Assembly (NCBI GenBank): GCA_001602415.1
Contig: CP012155.1
Span: 434,001 to 498,000 of the forward strand
Direction: 5' to 3'
Length of the DNA: 64,000 nt
Origin: Bacteroidetes bacterium UKL13-3
Lineage (GTDB): Bacteria; Bacteroidota; Bacteroidia; UKL13-3
The translations under genes were made by a program, and so were the position numbers. Of the stretch, positions 12,078 through 20,221 are shown piece after piece. Numbering within the stretch: position 1 is the first letter of the stretch; the number at the start of each line of letters is the position of its first letter. The notes beneath the pieces were generated by a model. The model was not told the origin of the DNA. It made no database searches and saw only the letters and a list, made by a program, of their open reading frames with translations.

Positions 12078-12104
12078 GGCAAATAATCGTTTCTATTATT
12101 TGCC
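12078..12104 (-). promoter_or_regulatory. Perfect 10-bp hairpin abutting the guaB start codon
   Basis: GGCAAATAAT-N7-ATTATTTGCC lies immediately upstream of the guaB ATG (start codon 12077-12075), with no gap. In the mRNA it would place the start codon at the base of a stem, so it may limit ribosome access; as DNA it could equally be a repressor operator. Which one cannot be told from sequence. Confidence 0.55.
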
Positions 12105-12353
12105 GTGCGAATCTATGATAAACTTGTTGATTTTGAACAATAAGTTTTGGAAACTGATAAATATTTTGTGTAAGTATATTTCACTTCATTAAAGCAAACA
12201 TGAATCAGCTATTTTTTTAAGTGTGATTAAATAGGGATCTGATTTTATTTGAAGTTGGTTAAGTCCAAGTATGTTTATACGGTGAAAATTACTACTAAAT
12301 AACAGGTGTTCGTTATATTCTATACTTTGTGAATGTGTAATTAATTTCATTTT
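12105..12353. other. Gene-free spacer between guaB and fic operators
   Basis: AT-rich, no coding potential on either strand beyond tiny open frames. It must hold the guaB promoter (- strand), but I cannot point to a convincing TAnnTTTG box. It is also the left boundary of the accessory island; I saw no tRNA-like direct repeat here. Confidence 0.5.
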
Positions 12354-12425
12354 TAGTTTACATTTTATTCGCGTATGTAAACTAATTGTGTAAATAGTTT
12401 ACATTTGAATGGAATATGTAAACTA
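12354..12425 (+). promoter_or_regulatory. Two tandem copies of an interrupted palindrome upstream of fic
   Basis: TAGTTTACAT-N11-ATGTAAACTA occurs twice, at 12354-12384 and 12395-12425, a 41-bp period; arms are identical in both copies and the spacers differ. The gap between them creates a further TGTAAA-N3-TTTACA. A Bacteroidota -7 box (TACATTTG, 12400-12407) lies inside the second copy, 29 bases before the fic ATG. This is the layout of an autoregulatory operator, and the Fic protein carries a C-terminal helix-turn-helix-like region that could bind it. Confidence 0.75.
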
Positions 12426-12435
12426 AAATACAAAA

Positions 12436-13554
12436 ATGAGAATAGGGTATAAAGTAAATCAACCAGAAGGATATACTGCTTTTATCGCGGATAACTTTCC
12501 GGTTGAGGATGTAATGGATTTTACTCCGGATATACTGTTAAAAGCGGCTCAAGCAGAGCGACTAATAGGGAAACTTGACGGAATAGCCCATACGTTACCG
12601 GATGCTGATTTCTTTTTGAGCATGTACGTGGTGAAGGATGCCACCAGTTCGGCTCAAATTGAGGGAACTCGAGCAACTATGTTGGATGCATTGGAAATGA
12701 GTGCCGGTATTAACGTGAAGGATACAGATGCTGATGATATTTTGTACTATATTAAAGCATTACATTATGGTATAGATCGATTGAAGAGCTTTCCATTTTC
12801 ATTAAGATTTGTTCGGGAGTTACATAAAGAGTTAATGACCAATGCTAGATCAACCCATTTTGCTGATCCAGGTGAATTCAGGAAGTCGCAGAACTGGATT
12901 GGAGGGGCTACCCTTCAATCTGCCTCTTTTGTGCCTCCACCTGTTTATGAGATGAATAGAGCCTTAGGAGATTTGGAAGCGTTTATTCATAACGAGAACG
13001 TAATGCCAGTTTTGCAAGCAGGACTGTTACATGCACAATTCGAGACAATTCACCCATTTTTAGATGGGAATGGCAGGACGGGCCGCCTATTGATTACTCT
13101 TTTTCTCTACCAGAGAGCAATTTTAGAGAAACCTGTATTGTTTTTAAGTAGTTATTTTAAAACACATCAACAACTTTATTACGATAAATTGAATGCCTAT
13201 CATGATAATAAACCGAAAGAATGGCTTCATTTCTTTTTAGATGGGGTTATTGATACTGCTAACAAAAGTATTGATACTTCCAAGAAGATTACGCTGCTAA
13301 GAGAAGAGGACATGCGAAAAATTCAGGCATTGGGGAAAAGAGAAGCAGGTAGTGGGGTTATATTTTTGCAAACACTTTATAAAAATCCAATTACTAGTGC
13401 TTCTATTGTAGTGGCAGAAATGAAGTTTAGTAGAGCAGGGGCCGCAAAATTAATCGACCGCTTTGTGGATTTAGGAATTTTAAAACCGTTAGATGAATCT
13501 TCAAAATACGGAAAGACGTTTTTGTACGATAAGTATATGAGAATTTTTAATTAA
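12436..13554 (+). CDS. Fic family protein with self-inhibitory motif and C-terminal winged helix
   Basis: 372 residues. The catalytic motif HPFLDGNGRTGR is complete from residue 206, as in AMP-transferring Fic enzymes. An N-terminal inhibitory helix motif (S/T)xxxE(G/N) is present as S72-AQI-E76-G77, which places the protein in class II Fic proteins, where the Glu blocks ATP binding. The C-terminal 70 residues (ITSASIVVAEMKFSRAGAAK and following) look like a winged helix. Target proteins are unknown. The two operator copies just upstream fit autoregulation. Its position beside restriction genes suggests a defence or toxin role, which is inference. Confidence 0.9.
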   Translation: MRIGYKVNQPEGYTAFIADNFPVEDVMDFTPDILLKAAQAERLIGKLDGIAHTLPDADFFLSMYVVKDATSSAQIEGTRATMLDALEMSAGINVKDTDADDILYYIKALHYGIDRLKSFPFSLRFVRELHKELMTNARSTHFADPGEFRKSQNWIGGATLQSASFVPPPVYEMNRALGDLEAFIHNENVMPVLQAGLLHAQFETIHPFLDGNGRTGRLLITLFLYQRAILEKPVLFLSSYFKTHQQLYYDKLNAYHDNKPKEWLHFFLDGVIDTANKSIDTSKKITLLREEDMRKIQALGKREAGSGVIFLQTLYKNPITSASIVVAEMKFSRAGAAKLIDRFVDLGILKPLDESSKYGKTFLYDKYMRIFN

Positions 13555-13817
13555 GCACTATTGCTAAAATCGGTAAATGAGTCTAAAAAAAACATTAGAA
13601 AAGAGATAAAGCAAAGGATGATAATCTTAAATTGACGACAGGTTTCACTCTGAACATAACACTTAACAGACGAAATTAGAAACACATTTAAAATCATTTG
13701 AAAAAAATTATAATCCATGTAAAATCAAATTCTCAATCCTCTCAATTAATACAAGAAATTTGGGCTGATGGTACTAACTTACTGGTTAGAATTGATTTTA
13801 AATATTGACACAATAAA

Positions 13818-15437
13818 ATGGCAAAACAGAAGAAAGAAACCGACAATGGAGAATCGCAAACACCTTTGAAAACAAAAATAAAGCGTGAACAAATAAAAGA
13901 AAAAGCAATTGAAGTTACCCTTTGGGAAGCAGCAAATAAATTGAGAGGAAGCGTTGAGCCAGCCGAATATAAACACGTTGTATTAGGACTAATTTTCTTA
14001 AAGTTTGCCAGCGACAAGTTTGAAGAACATAGAGCCAAACTCATTGCCGATGGCAAAGACAAATACATTGAAATGGCTGAGTTCTACAATATGAACAATG
14101 TGTTTTTCTTAGAAGAAACAAGCCGTTGGAGTTATTTGATAAAAAGAGCCAAACAAAATGATATTGCATTGCTCATTGACACCGCCTTGCACACCATTGA
14201 GAAAAACAACAAAGCTTTAAAAGGAGCATTGCCCGACAATTACTTTTCTCGTTTGGGTTTAGATGTTACCAAACTTGCTTCATTGCTCGACACCATAAAC
14301 GATATTGACACAACGAAAGACCCCAAGCAAGATGTGGTAGGAAAAGTGTATGAATACTTTCTTTCAAAATTTGCATTGGCAGAAGGAAAAGGCAAAGGAG
14401 AATTTTACACGCCCAAAAGTATTGTAAACCTAATAGCCGAAATGATTGAACCTTACAAGGGCATTATCTATGACCCTGCTTGTGGTTCGGGTGGTATGTT
14501 TGTTCAATCTATCAAATTTATTGAAGCACATAATGGCAATAATAAAGAAATTTCTATATACGGACAGGAATACACCAACACTACATACAAACTGGCAAAG
14601 ATGAACCTTGCCATTCGGGGTATTAGTGGAAACCTTGGTGAAAAAGCTGCCGACACGTTTGCAGACGACCAACACAAAGACCTGAAAGCCGATTACATAA
14701 TGGCAAACCCGCCTTTTAACCAAAAAGATTGGCGAGCAGAAAATGAATTGAAAGACGACCCACGTTGGAGAGGCTATGATGTGCCACCAAAAAGCAACGC
14801 CAATTATGGTTGGATTTTAAATATGGTTTCTAAACTTTCCGACAATGGCATTGCAGGTTTTATATTGGCAAATGGTGCATTGAGTGGTGGTGGCGAAGAA
14901 TACAAAATACGCAGAAAGCTAATTGAAAATAATTTGGTGGAAGCCATTTTAGTATTGCCTCGAAACCTATTCTATACAACTGACATAAGTGTTACGCTTT
15001 GGATTGTAAACAAAAACAAAAAAGCACAGACCAAAAAAATTGGTGACGCAACCCGCAACTTCCGTGACCGTTCAACAGAAATTCTGTTTATGGATTTACG
15101 ACAATTTGGCGAACCATTCGAAAAGAAATTCACACAGTTTTCAGATGCCGATATTAAGAAAGTAACCGACACTTACCACCAATGGCAAAGTACCGCGATA
15201 GAAGCCATCCCTGAGTTTTGTTATTCAGCTACTTTAGTAGAAGTAGCCAAAAAAGATTTTTCACTCGTACCAAGCAAATACATTGAGTTTGTAAACCGAG
15301 ATGAGAACATTGACTTTGACGAAAAAATGGAAACGCTAAAAGGCGAATTTGCCGACTTGTTAAAAGCCGAAGCTTCTTCAAAAAATGATTTATTAACCGT
15401 ATTTAAAGAATTGGGCTTTCCTATTGATTTGAAATAA
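13818..15437 (+). CDS. hsdM: Type I restriction-modification N6-adenine methyltransferase subunit
   Basis: 539 residues with the HsdM N-terminal helical domain (WEAANKLRGSVEPAEYKHVVLGLIF region), SAM-binding motif I DPACGSGGMF from residue 219 and catalytic motif IV NPPF from residue 297. It would methylate adenines in the bipartite site chosen by HsdS. First gene of an operon with only 1 base to the next gene. The 263 bases upstream carry no clear gene. The sequence looks intact, so methylation may still work although hsdR is broken. Confidence 0.96.
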   Translation: MAKQKKETDNGESQTPLKTKIKREQIKEKAIEVTLWEAANKLRGSVEPAEYKHVVLGLIFLKFASDKFEEHRAKLIADGKDKYIEMAEFYNMNNVFFLEETSRWSYLIKRAKQNDIALLIDTALHTIEKNNKALKGALPDNYFSRLGLDVTKLASLLDTINDIDTTKDPKQDVVGKVYEYFLSKFALAEGKGKGEFYTPKSIVNLIAEMIEPYKGIIYDPACGSGGMFVQSIKFIEAHNGNNKEISIYGQEYTNTTYKLAKMNLAIRGISGNLGEKAADTFADDQHKDLKADYIMANPPFNQKDWRAENELKDDPRWRGYDVPPKSNANYGWILNMVSKLSDNGIAGFILANGALSGGGEEYKIRRKLIENNLVEAILVLPRNLFYTTDISVTLWIVNKNKKAQTKKIGDATRNFRDRSTEILFMDLRQFGEPFEKKFTQFSDADIKKVTDTYHQWQSTAIEAIPEFCYSATLVEVAKKDFSLVPSKYIEFVNRDENIDFDEKMETLKGEFADLLKAEASSKNDLLTVFKELGFPIDLK

Positions 15438-15438
15438 T

Positions 15439-16347
15439 ATGGAATTAGTAACAACACAAGTCATTGAAAGTAAAATCTTCACCATTCGTGGTGTTCAAGT
15501 GATGCTAGACCGTGATTTAGCAGAAATGTATCAGGTAGATACTCGTGTATTGAACCAAGCCGTAAAAAGAAATATTGATCGCTTTCCTGAAAAATTTAGG
15601 TTTCAATTAACCGAAGTTGAGATTGAGGACTTGAGATCACAAATTGTGACCTTGAACAGTTCAAATCAAAACTTGAAATCACAAAATGTGATGTCAAGTG
15701 AACATGGTGGTAGGCGTTATTTACCGTATGTTTTAACAGAGCAAGGAGTAGCAATGCTTTCGGCAGTATTGAGAAGCGAAAAAGCGGTTGCAGTTAGTAT
15801 TCAGATTATGAATGCCTTTGTTGAAATGAGAAAGGTTTTAACAAATAATGCAGGATTGTTGCAGCGTGTAGAAGTCATTGAATCTAAATTGCAATTAAAT
15901 GACAAAAACTTTGAAATAATATTTACTGCCTTAGAGAGCAGAAAGCCCGAAATAAAACAAGATATTTTTTTTCAAGGACAAATTTTTGATGCCTATACTT
16001 TTGTAATCAACCTTATCAAAAAAGCCCAAAACAGCCTAATTATCATTGACAACTTCATAGACCTAGATGTATTGCAAATGTTGTCACAGAAATCCAAAGG
16101 AGTAACAATCAAAATTATTACCCAAGCAAGCACTCCTATAAAAGCATTGGATGTAGAAAAATTCAATGCACAATATGGAAAATTAGAAATCAAGCACAGC
16201 AAAAAATACCATGACAGGTTTTTAATCATAGACAACAAAGAATTGTATCATATTGGTGCTTCCTTAAAAGATTTAGGAAAAAAATGTTTTGCCTTTTCTG
16301 TGATTGAGGATAAAAACTTACTGACTAACTTAATCAATAATTTATGA
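15439..16347 (+). CDS. ORF6N-domain protein with PLD-like C-terminal half
   Basis: 302 residues. Residues 8-130 match the ORF6N/KilA-N-like DNA-binding domain (IRGVQVMLDRDLAEMYQV...RFPEKFRFQL, then YVLTEQGVAMLS). The C-terminal half (about 170-302: YTFVINLIKKAQNSLIIIDNF ... HDRFLIID ... GASLKDLG) resembles a phospholipase-D-like fold in which the HxK core is H258-D-R260, so hydrolytic activity is doubtful. Such genes are often found inside type I restriction operons between hsdM and hsdS; their role is not established. The stop overlaps the hsdS start (ATGA). Confidence 0.85.
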   Translation: MELVTTQVIESKIFTIRGVQVMLDRDLAEMYQVDTRVLNQAVKRNIDRFPEKFRFQLTEVEIEDLRSQIVTLNSSNQNLKSQNVMSSEHGGRRYLPYVLTEQGVAMLSAVLRSEKAVAVSIQIMNAFVEMRKVLTNNAGLLQRVEVIESKLQLNDKNFEIIFTALESRKPEIKQDIFFQGQIFDAYTFVINLIKKAQNSLIIIDNFIDLDVLQMLSQKSKGVTIKIITQASTPIKALDVEKFNAQYGKLEIKHSKKYHDRFLIIDNKELYHIGASLKDLGKKCFAFSVIEDKNLLTNLINNL

Positions 16348-17561
16348 GGGTAAATTATAAGCCTATTGGCAAATATATCCAGAGAGTTGAACACCGAAAT
16401 AGAGATTTAAAAGTTACTCGGCTTTTGGGCTTGAGTATGACCAAAGAGTTTAGAGAAACTACATCAAACATAGTTGGTACTGATATGTCGGTGTATAGAG
16501 TTATGAGCAAATATCAATTTGCTTGTGATTTTATGTCGCCCATTCGAGTAAATAAATTACCTGTTGTTTTAAAGCTAGATGATGAACCTAATTTGGTTTC
16601 ACCTGCATATCCAGTCTTTGAAATAAAAGACAGAAATGAACTTGACCCTGAATATTTAATGATGTGGTTTCGCAGACCCGAGTTTGATAGATATGCAACT
16701 TTCAAATGTGATGCAGCGATAAGAGGTGGCTATGAATGGACAGAGTTGTGCGAAACATTAATTCCAGTTCCAAGTATTACCAAACAAAGAGAAATAGTAA
16801 AAGAATACAACGTAATACAAAATCGCATAGCCCTTAACCAACAACTCATACAAAAACTCGAAGAAACCGCACAGGCAATTTATAGAGCTTGGTTTGTGGA
16901 ATTTGAATTTCCTGATGAAAAAGGAAAGCCATATAAAAGTAATGGTGGGGAAATGGTTTGGAATGAGGAATTGGAGAAGGAAATTCCGATTGGGTGGGAA
17001 AACATTACTGTAAAGGATTTTTGTATTGATATGAAATCAGGCGGAACACCAAGCAGAATTAATTCTGAATATTGGAATAGTAATGATGTGCCTTGGCTGA
17101 AAACTGGAGAAATAAAAAACAATATTATTCTTTCAACGGAAGAATATACTTCATATGAAGGTTTGAAGAATAGTTCAGCAAAACTACTTCCCAAAGACAC
17201 GGTTTTAATGTCAATGTATGGCGTAAATGCTGGCGAAATAGGAATTTTAAAATTTGAAGCATCCACAAATCAAGCTTGTTGTGGAATGATTTGTAAAAAT
17301 CAAATTCACTCGGCATATCTCTATTTTCATTTATTACACAATCAAGAATTTATTGCAAGCCAATCTATTGGTGGGGCACAGGAAAATTTGAGTAAAGATT
17401 ATGTAGAGAAAATTCCAATCCTTAAACCAGTAGATGAAATACTTGAAATGAAAGGGCTTAAAATCATAATTGATAACAAAGAAGTATTGACAAAACAAAT
17501 TCAAAAGTTAACGGAACTGAAAGATTTGCTTCTTTCAAAATTAGCCACAATAGAAAATTAA
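16344..17561 (+). CDS. hsdS: Type I restriction-modification DNA specificity subunit
   Basis: 405 residues with two target-recognition domains. TRD1 covers about residues 1-150; a long conserved helix follows (IALNQQLIQKLEETAQAIYR); TRD2 starts at EIPIGWENITVKDFC with the usual SGGTPSR segment; a second spacer helix (VLTKQIQKLTELKDLLLSKL) ends the protein. HsdS recognises both halves of the target and docks two HsdM. TRD1 is at the short end for the family and lacks an obvious ...IPxGW-type opening, so its N-terminus may be remodelled. Translationally coupled to the ORF6N gene. Confidence 0.92.
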   Translation: MRVNYKPIGKYIQRVEHRNRDLKVTRLLGLSMTKEFRETTSNIVGTDMSVYRVMSKYQFACDFMSPIRVNKLPVVLKLDDEPNLVSPAYPVFEIKDRNELDPEYLMMWFRRPEFDRYATFKCDAAIRGGYEWTELCETLIPVPSITKQREIVKEYNVIQNRIALNQQLIQKLEETAQAIYRAWFVEFEFPDEKGKPYKSNGGEMVWNEELEKEIPIGWENITVKDFCIDMKSGGTPSRINSEYWNSNDVPWLKTGEIKNNIILSTEEYTSYEGLKNSSAKLLPKDTVLMSMYGVNAGEIGILKFEASTNQACCGMICKNQIHSAYLYFHLLHNQEFIASQSIGGAQENLSKDYVEKIPILKPVDEILEMKGLKIIIDNKEVLTKQIQKLTELKDLLLSKLATIEN

Positions 17562-17576
17562 CAAATCAAATTAAAT

Positions 17577-19280
17577 ATGGCAGAACTACACGTAAGCAAG
17601 AAAAGTATCAGCAAACTGTTTAGCGAAATGCAAAACAGAAAATTCATTATTCCCGATTTTCAACGGCCATATAAATGGAATGTAGAAAAGTGCGAAACAC
17701 TATGGAATGATATTGAAAATTTCACTGTTACCGATGCAAAAATAGGTGCAGATTATTTTCTTGGAACAATTGTTTCCTACATTAACGAAGATAAAAATCA
17801 GGAAATCATTGACGGGCAGCAAAGGATAACTTCTTTCTTTTTGCTACTTCGAGCCTTCTTTAGAAAGTTAGAAGATATGCCACAAGATGATCAAGTAATT
17901 GGTTTGAAAACTAAAGTAGCACCTTGTATTTGGGATACTGACCGTTTTTCAGGAAAAGTAGTTGACGCTTCATCTATACACATAATGTCATTAGTGGCAA
18001 CCGAAGAAGACAATGATACTTTCCATAAGATATTAGAAACTGGTGAAGCTAGTGAACTAGCTACCGACAACTATTCTGTAAACTATCGTTTCTTTAAAAA
18101 GCAATGTGATGAATATGCAACAATGAATCCGATGCAATGGAAAGAGCTTTGTGTAACGATTCTAACTCAGTGCATTATTTTACCAATAGAATGCGACACG
18201 CCTGAAACTGCCTTAACCATTTTTTCAACTTTGAACGATAGAGGTTTGCCATTAGCGGATTCCGATATTTTCAAAGCACAAATTTATCGCAATCTTGAAA
18301 CAGAAGCGAGACGCAAAGAATTTACAACAACTTGGAAAGAGCTAACTCAAATTTGCAAGCAAGCCCACACATCAATTGATGATGTATTCAGGTATTACAC
18401 TCACGTTCTTAGGGCAAGAAACAACGACAAATCTAAGGAAGTTGGTTTGCGAAAATTTTATCACGGTACAGACCAAAAATATACTCGTCTAAAAGATGCT
18501 AATCTAATAACAGAAATAATGGATTTGGCGAATTTCTGGAGATACATAAACATCAGTGTTGAACCCGAAGAAGAAGTTAATTATACAATTTCTGATGAGG
18601 CAAGAAAGCATTTACATTGTTTGTCGTGTTATCCAAATGAATTTTGGAAATATGCAACAAGTGTTTTCTTTTTGAAAAATAAGGATAGTGCAACTTTTGA
18701 CCAAGACTTTTGCAAAATGCTGCAAAAATTAGTTGCATTTCTGTTTGCTAAATTTATTGATGCACCTTCGGTTAATGCTATCAAAGATGATATTTATAGT
18801 GCTTGCATAACTTTACAAAATCAAAACGAACTGCAATTTAGAATTACATTGAACGAAGATTTATTAAAACAACAAATTGATGGGCATTCTTCTTCAAGAA
18901 TTTCAAGAGGATTACTTCTCCTTGATGCTTATTTGAATACAAATCAAACACAATTAATTCCTGAAACTTTTGACATTGAACATATCTTCCCTAAAAAATG
19001 GCAAGACACAAATTACAATGGTTGGAATATTGATGATGCAGTTAAATACTTAGACCGTTTCGGAAATAAAATTATTTTCGAGAAGAAACTAAATATTCAA
19101 GCAGGTAACGGCTATTTCGGAGTGAAGAAGCAAAAATACAGTTTATCAAAAATTGCTTGTGTTTTTGATTTAAGCACATACCATAAAAATGACTGGATTA
19201 AGGAAGATATTGAAGAACGTGAAACCAATTTTAAGACTAGTATTCTTTCATTCTTTACTGAACAATTGACAGCAAACTAA
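17577..19280 (+). CDS. DUF262/DUF1524 (GmrSD-like) HNH nuclease protein
   Basis: 567 residues. The N-terminal DUF262 domain has a ParB/sulfiredoxin-like core with DFQRPYKWN and the motif IIDGQQR (D79 onward), which binds or hydrolyses nucleotides in this superfamily. The C-terminal DUF1524 HNH domain shows FDIEHIFPKKW (His469). GmrSD-type enzymes cut modified phage DNA, and relatives are recurrent in defence loci; the substrate here is unknown. It starts 15 bases after hsdS and ends directly (TAA then ATG) at what was once the hsdR start, so it was part of the restriction operon before the AbiE insertion. Confidence 0.9.
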   Translation: MAELHVSKKSISKLFSEMQNRKFIIPDFQRPYKWNVEKCETLWNDIENFTVTDAKIGADYFLGTIVSYINEDKNQEIIDGQQRITSFFLLLRAFFRKLEDMPQDDQVIGLKTKVAPCIWDTDRFSGKVVDASSIHIMSLVATEEDNDTFHKILETGEASELATDNYSVNYRFFKKQCDEYATMNPMQWKELCVTILTQCIILPIECDTPETALTIFSTLNDRGLPLADSDIFKAQIYRNLETEARRKEFTTTWKELTQICKQAHTSIDDVFRYYTHVLRARNNDKSKEVGLRKFYHGTDQKYTRLKDANLITEIMDLANFWRYINISVEPEEEVNYTISDEARKHLHCLSCYPNEFWKYATSVFFLKNKDSATFDQDFCKMLQKLVAFLFAKFIDAPSVNAIKDDIYSACITLQNQNELQFRITLNEDLLKQQIDGHSSSRISRGLLLLDAYLNTNQTQLIPETFDIEHIFPKKWQDTNYNGWNIDDAVKYLDRFGNKIIFEKKLNIQAGNGYFGVKKQKYSLSKIACVFDLSTYHKNDWIKEDIEERETNFKTSILSFFTEQLTAN

Positions 19281-19313
19281 ATGAAATTCACCGAAGAAAA
19301 ATTAGAAAAGGCA
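19281..19313 (+). repeat. 33-bp direct repeat, left copy
   Basis: Identical to 21131-21163. The pair brackets the AbiE module; the sequence diverges right after GCA in each copy. Confidence 0.9.
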
Positions 19314-19334
19314 AAAGCAATGGTTAATTATTAA
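19281..19334 (+). pseudogene. Duplicated 5' stub of hsdR
   Basis: An 18-codon frame that opens with MKFTEEKLEKA and then stops. Its first 33 bases are identical to the first 33 bases of the hsdR remnant at 21131-21163. It marks where hsdR originally started, directly after the DUF262 gene, before the AbiE module was inserted. Confidence 0.85.
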
Positions 19335-19410
19335 TGGTCAATTGTTAATGGTCAATTATTAATGATTAATGAAACAACGCAAATTAACAAGCAAGCATTA
19401 ATCATTAAAA
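19314..19410. other. AT-rich spacer with tandem TTAATGGTCAATT units
   Basis: Short degenerate tandem units (TTAATTATTAATGGTCAATTG type) fill the junction between the hsdR stub and the AbiE promoter. No gene is visible. Confidence 0.5.
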
Positions 19411-19440
19411 TGTCAAGTTTTTAACATCAAAAACTTGACA
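19411..19440 (+). promoter_or_regulatory. Operator-like palindrome in front of abiEi
   Basis: TGTCAAGTTTTT-N6-AAAAACTTGACA, perfect 12-bp arms. Its right arm contains the TTG of the promoter -33 box. AbiEi antitoxins are known to autoregulate through inverted repeats at their promoters, so this is the likely binding site. Confidence 0.75.
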
Positions 19441-19464
19441 TTTCTATAAAAATGAATATCTTTG
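19435..19464 (+). promoter_or_regulatory. Bacteroidota promoter of the abiE operon
   Basis: TTG at 19435-19437, 19-base spacer, TATCTTTG at 19457-19464. The expected transcription start lies about 5-7 bases downstream, at or next to the ATG at 19469, so the mRNA is probably leaderless. Confidence 0.7.
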
Positions 19465-19468
19465 TGGT

Positions 19469-20221
19469 ATGAACGTAGCAGAGCAAATAAGAAATACAAT
19501 TGAATGCATACCCGAAAGTCAACCTTTTGGCTATGCAGATTTGGGTATTGAAGCCACTAATTTTTATAGTGCTGCTAAGTCTTTGGAACGTTTGCAAAAA
19601 AAAGGAGTCATAAAAAAGGTTTCAAAAGGCGTGTTTTACAGACCTGAAATTTCCACTTTTGGAGAATTGCCAGCAGATTCTAATGCAATTTTGAATAGAT
19701 ATCTATTTCGAGACGGAAAAAGAATAGCCTATATCACAAGTTATTCGTTATTTAATAGTTTAGGCTTAACCACTCAAATGGCATTTAAGATAAAAATAGC
19801 TACAAATGAAAAACGAATCAAAATTGACGAATATTACTTAAACGTAAATTCTGTGAAAAGTTATGTAGAAGTAACAGACCAAAACTACAAACTACTTGGA
19901 TATTTAGACGCTATTAAAGATATTAAAAAAATACCTGATTGCTCAGTAAAGCAGGCAGTTATAAGAATGAGGAGTATTTTGAAATCATTGAATGCAACAG
20001 AAATTAGTGAACTTATTAATCTAGCACTAAATTATCCTTCAAGAACACGGGCTTTGCTTGGAGCTATATTAGAAAACATAGACTCAAAATTAAACTTAGA
20101 TAAATTAAAAAATAGTTTAAATCCACTGACAAAAATAAATTTAAATATAGATGAAACAGTATTGCAATCAACAAAAAAATGGAATATAAATGCAACTACA
20201 CCTAGACGAAACAAATTTTAA
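19469..20221 (+). CDS. AbiEi-like antitoxin (DUF6088 type)
   Basis: 250 residues. The N-terminal part is a winged helix (YADLGIEATNFYSAAKSLERLQKKG followed by IKKVSKGVFYRP), the DNA-binding domain of AbiEi antitoxins, and the remainder is the conserved alpha/beta C-terminal domain. In type IV AbiE systems this protein represses its own operon and counteracts the nucleotidyltransferase toxin without a stable complex. It overlaps abiEii by 32 bases, so they are translated together. The start codon sits at the predicted transcription start. Confidence 0.87.
   Translation: MNVAEQIRNTIECIPESQPFGYADLGIEATNFYSAAKSLERLQKKGVIKKVSKGVFYRPEISTFGELPADSNAILNRYLFRDGKRIAYITSYSLFNSLGLTTQMAFKIKIATNEKRIKIDEYYLNVNSVKSYVEVTDQNYKLLGYLDAIKDIKKIPDCSVKQAVIRMRSILKSLNATEISELINLALNYPSRTRALLGAILENIDSKLNLDKLKNSLNPLTKINLNIDETVLQSTKKWNINATTPRRNKF

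Noticed and set aside
13698-13808. Short frame (36 codons from TTG, ...IHVKSNSQSSQLIQEIWADG...) before hsdM
   Set aside because: Too short, no family, weak start; might be a gene remnant but cannot be supported.
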